A stretch of 64,000 bases of DNA, from NCBI RefSeq assembly GCF_035917995.1, contig NZ_CP109131.1, positions 3,162,001-3,226,000 of the forward strand, given 5' to 3'. This DNA is from Streptosporangium sp. NBC_01755. Lineage in GTDB: Bacteria > Actinomycetota > Actinomycetes > Streptosporangiales > Streptosporangiaceae. How positions within the stretch are numbered: the first letter of the stretch is position 1; every line of letters starts with the position of its first letter. This document shows, piece by piece, positions 41,466 to 49,343 of the stretch. The notes beneath the pieces were generated by a model that was given only the letters and a program-made list of their open reading frames with translations, was not told the origin of the DNA and ran no database searches. Position numbers and translations under genes: made by a program.

Positions 41466-42440
41466 TCAGGTTCGGGGGCCTGGGGCACGGCGGAAGGAGA
41501 AGGGTTGGCTTTCCCTGCCGGGGATCACAAACCAGCATTCGCCGGTGCCGTCGCTGTCGAGCAGCTGGACGAACGTCTCGACGACCGCCGAGACGTCCAG
41601 AATCGGGAAGCCGAGCTGCTGAAGCATCGCCCTGCCCTCGCCGAGGATCGCGGTGTCCGCGAACGAGGGGCAGAGCCCCTGCACCCTGATCCCCCGCGGC
41701 TGAAGATCCTGGCCGAGCGAGCGGACCAGCCCGACGACGGCGTGCTTGTTGGCCGCGTAGATGGGATCCGAGGGGATGCCGACAATGCCGGCCATGCTCG
41801 CGGTCGCCACGATCGTGCCGCCGCCCGCCGCCAGCAGCGCCGGGATCGCGGCGTGCGCCCCGAAGACGACGCCGTCGAGGTTGACCCCCATCGCCAGGCG
41901 GTAGCGCCGGATGTCGAAGTCCTCAGCCAGCCCGCACCCCGAGGAGACACCCGCGTTGAGGAAGGCGAGGTCGAGCCTGCCGTACCGTTCGACCGCGGTC
42001 GCCACCGCCGCCTCGTTGTCCTCCAGGCTGGAGACGTCGCAGTGCACGAACGTCGCGCCCAGCTCGTCGGCGAACTTCTCGCCCGCGGCGTCGTCGACGT
42101 CGGCGAGCACGAGGCGAGCCCCGCCCTCGGCCAGCCGCCGGGCCACTCCCGCGCCGATGCCGTTGCCGCCGCCGGTGACGAGGGCGACCTTGCCCTCCAG
42201 GTGATCGCTGCGGACCACGTTGAACGCCTCGGCCGGGCTCTCGGTCGCCAACCCGCTGAGCAGCCCGCCTCCGCCGCCGGCGAACCCGGCACCGGCCGTG
42301 CCCATCGCGACACCGGCCGCCGACCCCGGCTCCGCCCCCGTGCCAGGCACGGTGTCAGGGACCGTCCCAGCCTGTTCCGTGCTCGAAGCTTTCGAAGCTT
42401 TCGTGCTCGAAGTTTCCGTGCTCGAAGCTTTCGTGCTCAA
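41466..42440 (-). CDS. Short-chain dehydrogenase/reductase with repetitive N-terminal extension
   Basis: A classical SDR of up to 324 residues. Core motifs: VTGGGNGIGAG (cofactor), FLNAGVSSG (NAG), serine in TIVATASMAG and YAANK (catalytic Tyr/Lys). The core starts near residue 80 (LEGKVALVTGG); the first 65 residues are an unusual Ser/Thr/Lys/Ala and Gly-rich stretch (KASSTETSSTKASKASSTE) encoded by a degenerate tandem repeat at 42378-42440. The TTG at 42440 overlaps the stop of the acyl-CoA dehydrogenase remnant as TTGA, so the long form is possible, but a start closer to the core cannot be ruled out. The substrate is unknown; the neighbour suggests acyl-CoA metabolism. Confidence 0.8.
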   Translation of the reverse strand: MSTKASSTETSSTKASKASSTEQAGTVPDTVPGTGAEPGSAAGVAMGTAGAGFAGGGGGLLSGLATESPAEAFNVVRSDHLEGKVALVTGGGNGIGAGVARRLAEGGARLVLADVDDAAGEKFADELGATFVHCDVSSLEDNEAAVATAVERYGRLDLAFLNAGVSSGCGLAEDFDIRRYRLAMGVNLDGVVFGAHAAIPALLAAGGGTIVATASMAGIVGIPSDPIYAANKHAVVGLVRSLGQDLQPRGIRVQGLCPSFADTAILGEGRAMLQQLGFPILDVSAVVETFVQLLDSDGTGECWFVIPGRESQPFSFRRAPGPRT

Positions 42441-42898
42441 AGCGGCAGCCCTCCGGTGGCGGCGTTGGTCGAGCCCGTGCTCTGGTACGCCGCGATCGTA
42501 TGCTCGGCGATGCGCATCTGGTGAATCTCGTCGGCCCCGTCCGCGAAGCGGGCCCAGCGGGCGTGCTGGAGCATCTTGGCCAGCGGGGTGTCCGTCGAGT
42601 AGCCGAGCGCGCCGTGCACCTGGATCGCCCGGTCGACGATCCGGTTGAGGCTGTTGGCCACGAAGTGCTTGGACATCGAGACCTCGGTCCGGAAGTCCTC
42701 ACCCTTGTCGATCTTCGAGGCGGCGTGCAGGACCATCAGCTTGCACTGGTAGAGCTCCATGGCCGAGTCTGCGATCAGCCACTGGATCCCCTGCTTCTCG
42801 GCCAGCAGCGATCCGTGGCTGTAGCGGTTGAGCGCGCGGTCGAGCGCGGTATCGGCCTGGGAGATCCAGCGCATACAGTGCGCCAGCCGCGCCGGGAG
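42437..42898 (-). pseudogene. C-terminal fragment of an acyl-CoA dehydrogenase
   Basis: About 154 codons correspond to the C-terminal four-helix domain of acyl-CoA dehydrogenases: RLAHCMRWISQADTALDRAL, SMELYQCKLMVLHAASKIDKG, VSMSKHFVANSLNRIVDRAIQVHGALGYSTDTPLAKM and ARFADGADEIHQMRIAEH. The N-terminal and middle domains (about 230 residues, including the flavin-contact region) are missing. Upstream of 42898 the frame continues into non-homologous Arg/Pro-rich sequence and has no valid start. The catalytic-domain part that remains cannot form an active enzyme. 42899-43083 holds nothing else that I can identify. The fragment is coupled to the SDR gene by overlap, suggesting an old acyl-CoA dehydrogenase-SDR operon. 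Confidence 0.8.
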
Positions 42899-43083
42899 CC
42901 TTCTCGCGCAGCGAGAAGATGACGCGTTGGGCGGACCGGCCGGAAGCCCGGCGGCCGGGCCGCCGGGTGGGTAGACGCGACGAGCGAGCCGCCGTCGGTG
43001 GAACGTGACCGCCGGGCGCCCACGTGAGCCGTCACGCACGTCTGGCCGGAGAAGCCTGGATTCGGCCGATGATGGAACAGGCG

Positions 43084-43692
43084 TCAGGCGCCCGTGTGAG
43101 CCTTCTGGAAGGCGCCTCCCACCGAGTAGGTGACCAGAGTGGTCAGCACTTCCTTGACCGACTCGCGCCTGCGCACGTCACAGAGGATGATCGGGGCCAC
43201 GCCGTCCAGCCCCAGCGCCCTCCGTATCTTGATCGGGTCGTGCCGTCGCGCGCCGTCGAAGCAGTTGACCGCCACCACGAACGGGAGCTCGCGCTGCTCG
43301 AAGTAGTCCACGGCGGGGAAGCAGTCCTGCAGACGACGGGTGTCGGCGAGCACGACCGCGCCGAGCGCGCCGACGGACAGCTCGTCCCACATGAACCAGA
43401 ACCTGTCCTGGCCCGGAGTGCCGAACAGGTAGAGCCAGAGCCCGTCACGGATGGTGATCCGGCCGAAGTCCAGCGCCACGGTTGTGGTGATCTTCGACTC
43501 AACGCCCGCGATGTCGTCCACGCCGACACCGCGCTCGCTCAGCAGTTCCTCGGTGTGCAGGGGCCTGATCTCGCTGATCGTACCGACCATGGTCGTCTTG
43601 CCGACCCCGAAACCACCGGCGACAAGGATCTTGATGGCCATCGCCGGGCTGTCGACCAGGCTCATGCCCGGCTCAGAGGCCGCGTATTCCAT
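43084..43692 (-). CDS. cvnD: CvnD, GTP-binding protein of the conservon
   Basis: A 202-residue Ras-like GTPase. The P-loop is GGFGVGKTTMVG (27-38 approximately), the second motif FGTPGQDRFWFMW replaces the usual DxxGQ, and NCFDGARRHD carries the guanine-specificity region in the altered form typical of CvnD. It is the last gene of a cvnABCD operon and its ATG at 43692 lies 20 bp inside cvnC. In streptomycetes conservons form membrane complexes resembling eukaryotic G-protein systems and influence development and antibiotic production. No cvnE-type P450 follows. Confidence 0.93.
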   Translation of the reverse strand: MEYAASEPGMSLVDSPAMAIKILVAGGFGVGKTTMVGTISEIRPLHTEELLSERGVGVDDIAGVESKITTTVALDFGRITIRDGLWLYLFGTPGQDRFWFMWDELSVGALGAVVLADTRRLQDCFPAVDYFEQRELPFVVAVNCFDGARRHDPIKIRRALGLDGVAPIILCDVRRRESVKEVLTTLVTYSVGGAFQKAHTGA

Positions 43693-44023
43693 GCAGCACT
43701 TCCCTGTAGATGCGTTCGTCGATCGTCTTCCCCATCGGCCGGGGCTTGTCGATGGTGACCAGGCCCTCGCGGCGCAGTTCGCTGAGGAGTACGCGGGTGA
43801 TGTTGAGCGGCAGCTTGAGGTGCGCCGCCACGTCCGCCACGGGGGTGGGCCGGCGGCACGCCGACAGCACGTCGAGATGCTCGGGCATCAACCCGACCGG
43901 CTCGAAGGGTATGTCGACGGTCGTGACGATGGCCACCAGGTCGATGCTCTCCCCGATCGGGCGCGCCCGGCCGCCGGTCACCCCGAAGAGCCTGACCAGG
44001 GGCCCGGGATCCTCTCCTGTCAC
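43673..44023 (-). CDS. cvnC: CvnC, DUF742 protein
   Basis: A 116-residue DUF742 protein: LVRLFGVTGGRARP, the HTH-like stretch VADVAAHLKLPLNITRVLLSELRREGLV and the conserved RIYREVLHGIRGL ending. The GTG at 44023 overlaps the cvnB stop by 4 bp. In conservons CvnC interacts with the other three components and may link GTPase state to DNA or kinase; its exact role is not settled. Gene order cvnA-B-C-D and all overlaps are standard. Confidence 0.92.
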   Translation of the reverse strand: MTGEDPGPLVRLFGVTGGRARPIGESIDLVAIVTTVDIPFEPVGLMPEHLDVLSACRRPTPVADVAAHLKLPLNITRVLLSELRREGLVTIDKPRPMGKTIDERIYREVLHGIRGL

Positions 44024-44445
44024 GATCTCGCACCGTTCCAGGCGGGTGCCGGGGCAGCTCCCCTCGGCTGTGAGGACAGATGTTCACCGACGCGCTTGAC
44101 CAGCAGCGCCATCTCGTAGGTCACCATGCCGAGTTCGGCGTCGCCCGCGGCCAGCACGGCCAACCGGGCTCCCTGCCCCGCCGCGGTGACGAACAGGAAG
44201 CCCCCCTCCAGCTCGATGATGGTCTGCCGCACGCCGCCGAGGCCGAAGTGCCGCCCCGCGCCCGACGCGAGGCTGTGGCTCCCGGCGGAGATGGCGGACA
44301 GGTGCTCGGTGTCCTCCCGGGTCAGCTCCCGGGAGCCGCCCATCGCCAGGCCGTCGGCGGACAGCACGATGGCGTGCCGGATACCGGGGACCCGCTGGGT
44401 CAGGTCGTCGAGAAGCCAGCTCAGTTCAGATCTGGATTCAGGCAT
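44020..44445 (-). CDS. cvnB: CvnB, roadblock/LC7-domain protein
   Basis: A 141-residue Roadblock/LC7 protein: ELSWLLDDLTQRVPGIRHAIVLSADGLAMG, then ISAGSHSLASGAGRHFGLGG, TIIELEGGFLFVTAAG and a LAVLAAGDAELGMVTYEMALLV C-terminus. Such proteins work with small GTPases, here CvnD. I take the ATG at 44445; another at 44457 is in frame but has its purine run almost touching the start codon. The gene starts inside the end of cvnA. Confidence 0.92.
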   Translation of the reverse strand: MPESRSELSWLLDDLTQRVPGIRHAIVLSADGLAMGGSRELTREDTEHLSAISAGSHSLASGAGRHFGLGGVRQTIIELEGGFLFVTAAGQGARLAVLAAGDAELGMVTYEMALLVKRVGEHLSSQPRGAAPAPAWNGARS

Positions 44446-46792
44446 CGGAGTGGCCATCCTTTCGCTTCCACACGTCCTGGTCCTGCTCGGTCTGGCTGCG
44501 ACCCTGCTGCCAGCCTCGTTGCATGGACGACATGAGGTTTGAGAGCTCCTCGGGAGTACGCGCGGGAACGTCGTTCCGCTCCGGTGAGGGCGTCCGGCGG
44601 AGCTGGGGGGTCCGGCGGAGCTGGGGGGCCAGGCTGGCCTGCCGCACCCGCACCGGCAACCCGTCCAGGTCCTCGTCGACGTCCGGTACGGACACCGCAC
44701 GCCGCACGGGCATCGAGGGGGCGGAGGTCTCCTGCCGCTGCTGCGGCGCGGGGAACCATCCCGGCGAGGGCTCGGTGCGTGCCACCGGCAGGTCCCGCGC
44801 ACTGTAGAGCGCCCTGGGCAGCACCTCCGGTGTCGCGCTCAGCGCCTTCACCGGCCCGCCCGGGTAGGAGCCCACCTGGCGTACGTGGGGGACGGCCTCG
44901 GCGGTCAGTGCCTCGCAGGTGGCGAGGAGGCTCTGCGGCAGCAGCACGATCGCGGTGGTGCCGTCGTACGGCGAGGGCCGCAGTACGACCTTGATCCCGT
45001 GCCGGGCCGCGAGCCTGGCCACGACGAACAGGCCGAGCCTGTCGCTGTCGGCCAGATCGAACTCCGGCGGGTCGGCGAGCTTGGCGTTGAGCTCGTCGAG
45101 GGTGGCCCGGTTCAGCCCCAGGCCCCGGTCCTCGACCTCCAGCGCGAAGCCGTTGGCCGCCACCATGCTCCGTACGTGGACCGCCGTGTTCGGCGGCGAG
45201 AAGACCGCGGCGTTCTCCACCAGTTCGGCGATCAGGTGGATCACGTCGGTGACCGCCCCGCCCACCAGCAGCGGCGCCTGCGGCATGGGGAGGACCGTGA
45301 CGCGGGTGTAGTCCTCGACCTCCAGCACGGCGCTGCGCACCACGTCGAAGATCGGCACCGGGTCGCGCCACCTGCGGGCGGGGGACGCCTCGGACAGGAT
45401 GATCAGATTCTCCGCGTGCCGCCGCATGCGGGTGGTCAGGTGGTCGAGCTTGAAGAGATCCTCCAGGGTCTCCGGCTCCTCGACGCGGCGCTCCATCGTG
45501 TCGAGGAGCGTGAGCTGGCGGTGGAGCAGCGCCTGGTTGCGCCAGGAGAGGTTCAGGAAGACCTGGCTGATGCCCTTGCGGAGCGCGGCCTGGCCGACCG
45601 CGGCCTCCACCGCGGTGCGCTGCACCGCGGAGAACGCGTGCACGACCCGGTCGACCTCGGCGGTGTTGGCGCGATCCAATTCGGGAGCCTCGGTCGCCGG
45701 GTCCACGTCGTCGCCCCTGCGCAGCCGCTCGACCAGCCGCGGCAGCCGCTCTTCCGCCAGCTCCACGGCCGAGGCCTGGAGTCGCTTCAACTCATCGATC
45801 ATGGAGCGGCCGAACCGGTAGGAGAACACGATCGAGACGATGATCGCGAGCAGGCCCAGGCCCAGGACCAGCCCGATGCGCAGGAACACCGAGCTCCTGA
45901 GCTCGTTGCCCTTGATCGTGGCGCGGGCCAGTTCCTCCCGGGTGCGCTGGTTGACCGTGCTCACCACCGTCTCGGAGTCCCGCTTCCACTCGGCGGCGTC
46001 CAGCGGCGGTTTCCCCTTGAGGTCCCACGCGAAGATCTTGTTCTCGACGGCCAGCAGCCGCTGGTGGGCGGCGTCCCCGGCGACCTGCTGGTAGTGCGCC
46101 CGCAGTTCGGGACTCATGTCCCGCTCCGCGGCGGTAAGGGAGTTACGTCGGCTGGTCATCGCCGCGACGAAGGCCGCCTGCTCGGTGTTCGTCATCCTGC
46201 CGCGCTTCAGCACGGGGGCGAGCACGGCCTGCTCCCTGCCCAGATACTCGGCGGTGGTGCTGTAAGCGGTCATGCCTCGGACGATACGGAAGGACGACAC
46301 GTCGACGAGCTCCGTCGAGTCGCCGAACTGCTTGTCGGCGGCGCTGATGAAGGCGTTGTAGGCGTCGGTCACCTGGATCGCGCTCATCGAGCCGTTGTCG
46401 GCGGAGGTGCGCACCAGGACGAGCCCGTCCATGGCCGACTTCAGGGTCCGCATGTCGGCCGGGGCGTTCTCCGGCTCGTAACCCTCGGCGGACGAGATCG
46501 CCTGGCGCACCAGATCCACCGTGCGATTGGTGGCTCGCCGCTGCTCGGAGAGCGGCTCGTTCTGTGCGGTGGCCCCGGCCGCGTCGGCGGAGAGCCGGCG
46601 CTCGCGCTGGATCTCGACGATCATCTCCCGGATCGGCGCCCCGGTCACCTGCCAGCGGGTCTGCGTCTGGGAGATGCCGGCGATCTGCGAGACGGACGAG
46701 TAGGCGATGAACACCCAGAGGGCGATCAGCGAGAGCACAGGAACGACAAGAATCTTGAGGATCTTCGAGCGGATCGGAGGGGGGGAACTCAT
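44438..46792 (-). CDS. cvnA: CvnA, sensor histidine kinase-like membrane protein
   Basis: A 784-residue membrane protein. A first membrane helix (about 11-31) is followed by an extracellular nitrate/nitrite-sensor-like helical domain (about 45-300, with QTRWQVTGAPIREMIVEIQRERRLSA), a second membrane helix (about 305-327), a HAMP-like coil and an ATPase of the histidine-kinase type: ELVENAAVFSPPNT (N box), VEDRGLGLNRATL (G1) and SDRLGLFVVARLAARHGIKV (G2). A typical phospho-accepting histidine box is weak (LLHRQLTLLDTMERR). The C-terminal 150 residues are disordered and include a duplicated APQLRRTP segment. It is the sensor of the conservon. The 363-bp upstream spacer (46793-47155) should hold the operon promoter. 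Confidence 0.93.
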   Translation of the reverse strand: MSSPPPIRSKILKILVVPVLSLIALWVFIAYSSVSQIAGISQTQTRWQVTGAPIREMIVEIQRERRLSADAAGATAQNEPLSEQRRATNRTVDLVRQAISSAEGYEPENAPADMRTLKSAMDGLVLVRTSADNGSMSAIQVTDAYNAFISAADKQFGDSTELVDVSSFRIVRGMTAYSTTAEYLGREQAVLAPVLKRGRMTNTEQAAFVAAMTSRRNSLTAAERDMSPELRAHYQQVAGDAAHQRLLAVENKIFAWDLKGKPPLDAAEWKRDSETVVSTVNQRTREELARATIKGNELRSSVFLRIGLVLGLGLLAIIVSIVFSYRFGRSMIDELKRLQASAVELAEERLPRLVERLRRGDDVDPATEAPELDRANTAEVDRVVHAFSAVQRTAVEAAVGQAALRKGISQVFLNLSWRNQALLHRQLTLLDTMERRVEEPETLEDLFKLDHLTTRMRRHAENLIILSEASPARRWRDPVPIFDVVRSAVLEVEDYTRVTVLPMPQAPLLVGGAVTDVIHLIAELVENAAVFSPPNTAVHVRSMVAANGFALEVEDRGLGLNRATLDELNAKLADPPEFDLADSDRLGLFVVARLAARHGIKVVLRPSPYDGTTAIVLLPQSLLATCEALTAEAVPHVRQVGSYPGGPVKALSATPEVLPRALYSARDLPVARTEPSPGWFPAPQQRQETSAPSMPVRRAVSVPDVDEDLDGLPVRVRQASLAPQLRRTPQLRRTPSPERNDVPARTPEELSNLMSSMQRGWQQGRSQTEQDQDVWKRKDGHSDA

Positions 46793-47155
46793 TCTTCTTG
46801 TCCAATCCGCGATTCCTGCGCGTGGCCTGCAGCCGCCGGGCTCAGAAAGTCCCGCTGTCGCACACCGCGACTGGTGCGTGTGTGATTTGAAACACTATGC
46901 CCATGGACATATGTAGCTTCAAGCCGCAGAGCGAAGATTGAATCTCAATGTTCGCGACAGACCACGAGACCTCTCATCCACACGGGCCGGGGCTTTAGAC
47001 GATCACGCAGCTCAAAGCGGGTACGGCCGTCCGGCACCGCCGCCTTCGCCACCACGGATCGAAAGCATTCCGTTACCACCCGCCGATGCCGAGCAGCCCG
47101 ACGGCCGAGCAACCGATGCCCGATCGGGGACCGCCTCCCGGGCCGGGTCTCGCCC
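46793..47155. promoter_or_regulatory. Spacer upstream of the conservon
   Basis: 363 bp without a supported gene, between the 3' end of the methyltransferase gene and the cvnA start. It is somewhat AT-richer close to cvnA (46880-46950), as expected for a promoter, but I see no motif that I can name. GGAGGGGG directly precedes the cvnA ATG. Confidence 0.4.
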
Positions 47156-47968
47156 TCAGCCGTCGCAGGCCCTGCGGGCGAGGATCGAGTAGATCTCGAA
47201 GGAGGGCGCGCTGAACCCCGGAGCCGACATGACCGCGCGGACCTCCCGGAGTTGCCGTGGGGTCATCCCCGCCTCCACCAGGCGCTCCTCCAGATGATGG
47301 CTGTTGCTGATCAGGAGGCCGAGCCCGGCGGAGCCGCGCTCCCACACCTCGGTCCAGCGCACCGGGTCGACATCGACCAGGCCCGCCCCCGCCATCTCCC
47401 GCGCGGCGGAACCGCCCCAGGTCGGATCGCTGCCCGCGGCGCTCAGGACCCGGGTCATGGCCGCGATGTAGGCCCCGTACAGCTCCCCCTCCCGCCCGCC
47501 GGGGGTGGGCGGCGCCACCCAGCGGGTGATGTCGATCTCGTCGATCTGCAGCCAGCCGCCGGGCCGCAGCGCGGCGCGCAGGCGCCGCAGGACCTGGCGG
47601 CGCCCGGGCAGGTGGCTGAGCACGAGCCGGGCGTGGATCAGGTCGAACGCGTCCACCGGCAGCGGGTCGGTGACGACGTCGTGGCGAGCCACGGTCAGCC
47701 CCGGCCTGGACGGGATCAGGCCGGGTTTGATATCGGTCGCCAGCACGCGCCCGCCGGGCGCCACCCGCTCGGCCAGCCAGAGCGCCACACTGCCTCCGCC
47801 GGCCCCGACCTCCAGGCAGTTCCAGCCGGCGCCGACACCGGTCAGCGCGAGGCGCTCGAACGTCAGCGGGTCGAGGAGCCGGGCGAGGTAGCGGTGCTGG
47901 TCGGACGAGTGATCCCCGTCGTTGTCGAACACGTAGTCAGACGCGGTCGCGGAGTTCTGCCCGGTCAT
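47156..47968 (-). CDS. SAM-dependent methyltransferase
   Basis: A 270-residue class I methyltransferase: LEVGAGGGSVALWLAERV (motif I), VLATDIKPGLI, FDLIHARLVLSHLPGRRQVLRRL (motif II/IV region) and LRPGGWLQIDEID (motif III). The first 40 residues (DYVFDNDGDHSSDQHRYLARLLDP) resemble UbiE-like proteins of actinobacteria with small-molecule substrates. The ATG at 47968 has GGAAGG upstream; an in-frame extension to 48118 is rejected as it lacks a site. It is monocistronic and separated by about 270 bp from the next gene. The substrate cannot be assigned. Confidence 0.85.
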   Translation of the reverse strand: MTGQNSATASDYVFDNDGDHSSDQHRYLARLLDPLTFERLALTGVGAGWNCLEVGAGGGSVALWLAERVAPGGRVLATDIKPGLIPSRPGLTVARHDVVTDPLPVDAFDLIHARLVLSHLPGRRQVLRRLRAALRPGGWLQIDEIDITRWVAPPTPGGREGELYGAYIAAMTRVLSAAGSDPTWGGSAAREMAGAGLVDVDPVRWTEVWERGSAGLGLLISNSHHLEERLVEAGMTPRQLREVRAVMSAPGFSAPSFEIYSILARRACDG

Positions 47969-48238
47969 GTGGAACCTTCCGAAAGTGGGTGACCTCCGTC
48001 GCATGGTAAGCGGCAGGACACGGAAAGTGACAGGCTTTCGGTCGCACAGGACCCTTCCCCTTGAAGAACGTATCCCCCGCGCCACACTATGTCCGGAAAA
48101 AGAACTTATGTTTGACAAGCGAACACCCGCTTTGAAGGGTGCTCTCTCCGCCGAGGAGGCCGGTCAACCGCCTCCTCGGGGAATGATGCGGCGAAATGCG
48201 GTGAGGTACACCGGTGACGCCATACACGAGGGGGCAGC

Positions 48239-48661
48239 ATGGCGACCGTCGCCGAGCAGTTCATCGAGGTTCTCCGCCAGGCCGGGGTGGAACGGATCTA
48301 CGGGGTGGTGGGCGACAGCCTGAACCCGGTGGTCGACGCGGTCAGGAGGACCGGCCACATCGAGTGGGTCCACGTACGCAACGAGGAGGCGGGGGCGTTC
48401 GCCGCCGCGGCCGGTATCGGGTCGTTACGGGTGGAGGACCCCTCGGACGTACGGGATGCCCTGGCAAGCGCCTTCGCGACCCCCGGCCCCTTCCTGCTGG
48501 ACGTGGTCACCGACCCCGACGTACTGGCCATGCCGCCGCGCATCACCACGGAGCAGGTGAAGGGATTCGCCCTGGCCGCGAGCAAGATCGTGCTCACCGG
48601 CGGGGTCGGGCGCATGGTCGACATGGCGAAGGCGAACCTGCGGAGCATCCCGCGTCCCTGA
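48239..48661 (+). pseudogene. Internally deleted pyruvate oxidase/dehydrogenase (ThDP enzyme, PoxB-like)
   Basis: A 140-codon open frame made of the two ends of a protein that is normally about 580 residues. Residues 1-58 match the N-terminus of PoxB-like ThDP enzymes (VAEQFIEVLRQAGVERIYGVVGDSLNP, HVRNEEAGAFAAAA with the cofactor-activating glutamate). From about residue 62 the sequence is the extreme C-terminus (SLRVEDPSDVRDALASAF, GPFLLDVVTDPDVLAMPP, ITTEQVKGFALAASKIVL). About 440 residues, including the ThDP-binding GDG motif and the FAD domain, are missing. The frame is maintained across the junction near 48412-48424 and GAGGGGGC precedes the ATG. It cannot be enzymatically active. Confidence 0.85.
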
Positions 48662-48767
48662 GCCCGGCGCCCCCGCCGTGCGGGCCGAGCGGACTCGGGC
48701 ATCCGAACCGGCCCCCGTGCCCGAGTCCGGTGGAGCAGGCCCCCGAACTCGCGCGCGCCGACTCTGA

Positions 48768-49271
48768 TCAAGGGGCGTCCTCCGGCCGGGCGGCGAGGAC
48801 CCGGCCGAGGAGGTCCGTAAGGTCCCTGCGCTCGTCGGCCCCCAGCGAGGAGAACCACTCCTGTTCCCTGCTGGTCTGCTCGGCGAAGATCTCGCGGACC
48901 GCCGCCTCGCCCGCCGGGGTGAGGCCGACCACCACGGCACGCCTGTCCTCGGGGAGCGGGCGGCGCTCGACCAGGCCGTCCCGCTCAAGGGTGTTGACGG
49001 CGTTGGTCACCGCGGAGCGGGACGTGGCGGAGATCTCCGCGAGCCTGGCGGGCTGGGTGGGGCCTAACAGCCAGAGTTTGAACATCAGGCGGAAGCCGGG
49101 CAGGGTCCAGCCGCGTGGGCGGTGGATGCGTGTCTCCAGGTCGGTGACGAGCAGGTAGGCCAACTGGAGCAGGTTGTAGGCCAGCGCGAAGGCCTCGGCG
49201 TCCGCCGGGGGCGGCATGGCCGCCAGACGCTCACGCGCGTAGGCGGCGTATCGAAGGTCTGCTCTGTCCAT
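48768..49271 (-). CDS. MarR-family regulator
   Basis: A 167-residue winged-helix regulator: FRLMFKLWLLGPTQPARLAEISATSRSAVTNAVNTLERDGLVERRPLPEDRRAVVVGLTPAG covers the HTH and wing, with helices on both sides for dimerisation (QLAYLLVTDLETRIHR, SSLGADERRDLTDLLGRVL). It is divergent from an FAD-monooxygenase gene. A perfect 20-bp palindrome lies between them, so the protein most likely represses both and responds to a phenolic ligand, as is common in the family. The ATG at 49271 starts the recognisable part; the frame is open to 49322 without a site. Confidence 0.88.
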   Translation of the reverse strand: MDRADLRYAAYARERLAAMPPPADAEAFALAYNLLQLAYLLVTDLETRIHRPRGWTLPGFRLMFKLWLLGPTQPARLAEISATSRSAVTNAVNTLERDGLVERRPLPEDRRAVVVGLTPAGEAAVREIFAEQTSREQEWFSSLGADERRDLTDLLGRVLAARPEDAP

Positions 49272-49308
49272 CGGCCAAGTCTTGCGCAACGAGAGGTCCG
49301 TCGTGAAT

Positions 49309-49328
49309 ATTGTTATGGCCATAACAAT
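49309..49328. promoter_or_regulatory. Perfect 20-bp palindrome, MarR operator
   Basis: ATTGTTATGG followed immediately by its reverse complement CCATAACAAT. It lies 37 bp before the marR start and 15 bp before the monooxygenase GTG start, overlapping where both promoters should be. Such AT-rich 20-bp palindromes are typical MarR-type operators. Confidence 0.85.
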
Positions 49329-49343
49329 CTATGGGAGGCACCT

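Noticed and set aside
40688..41538. Minus-strand frames of 213 and 227 codons in the repeat region
   Set aside because: They translate the inverted and direct repeats (recurring VVEWFRAAR-like units) and have no domain or ribosome-binding site.
47156..47968. Methyltransferase as part of the glycoside cluster
   Set aside because: It is almost 28 kb from the cluster with unrelated operons between, and shows no close similarity to the EryG-like enzyme.
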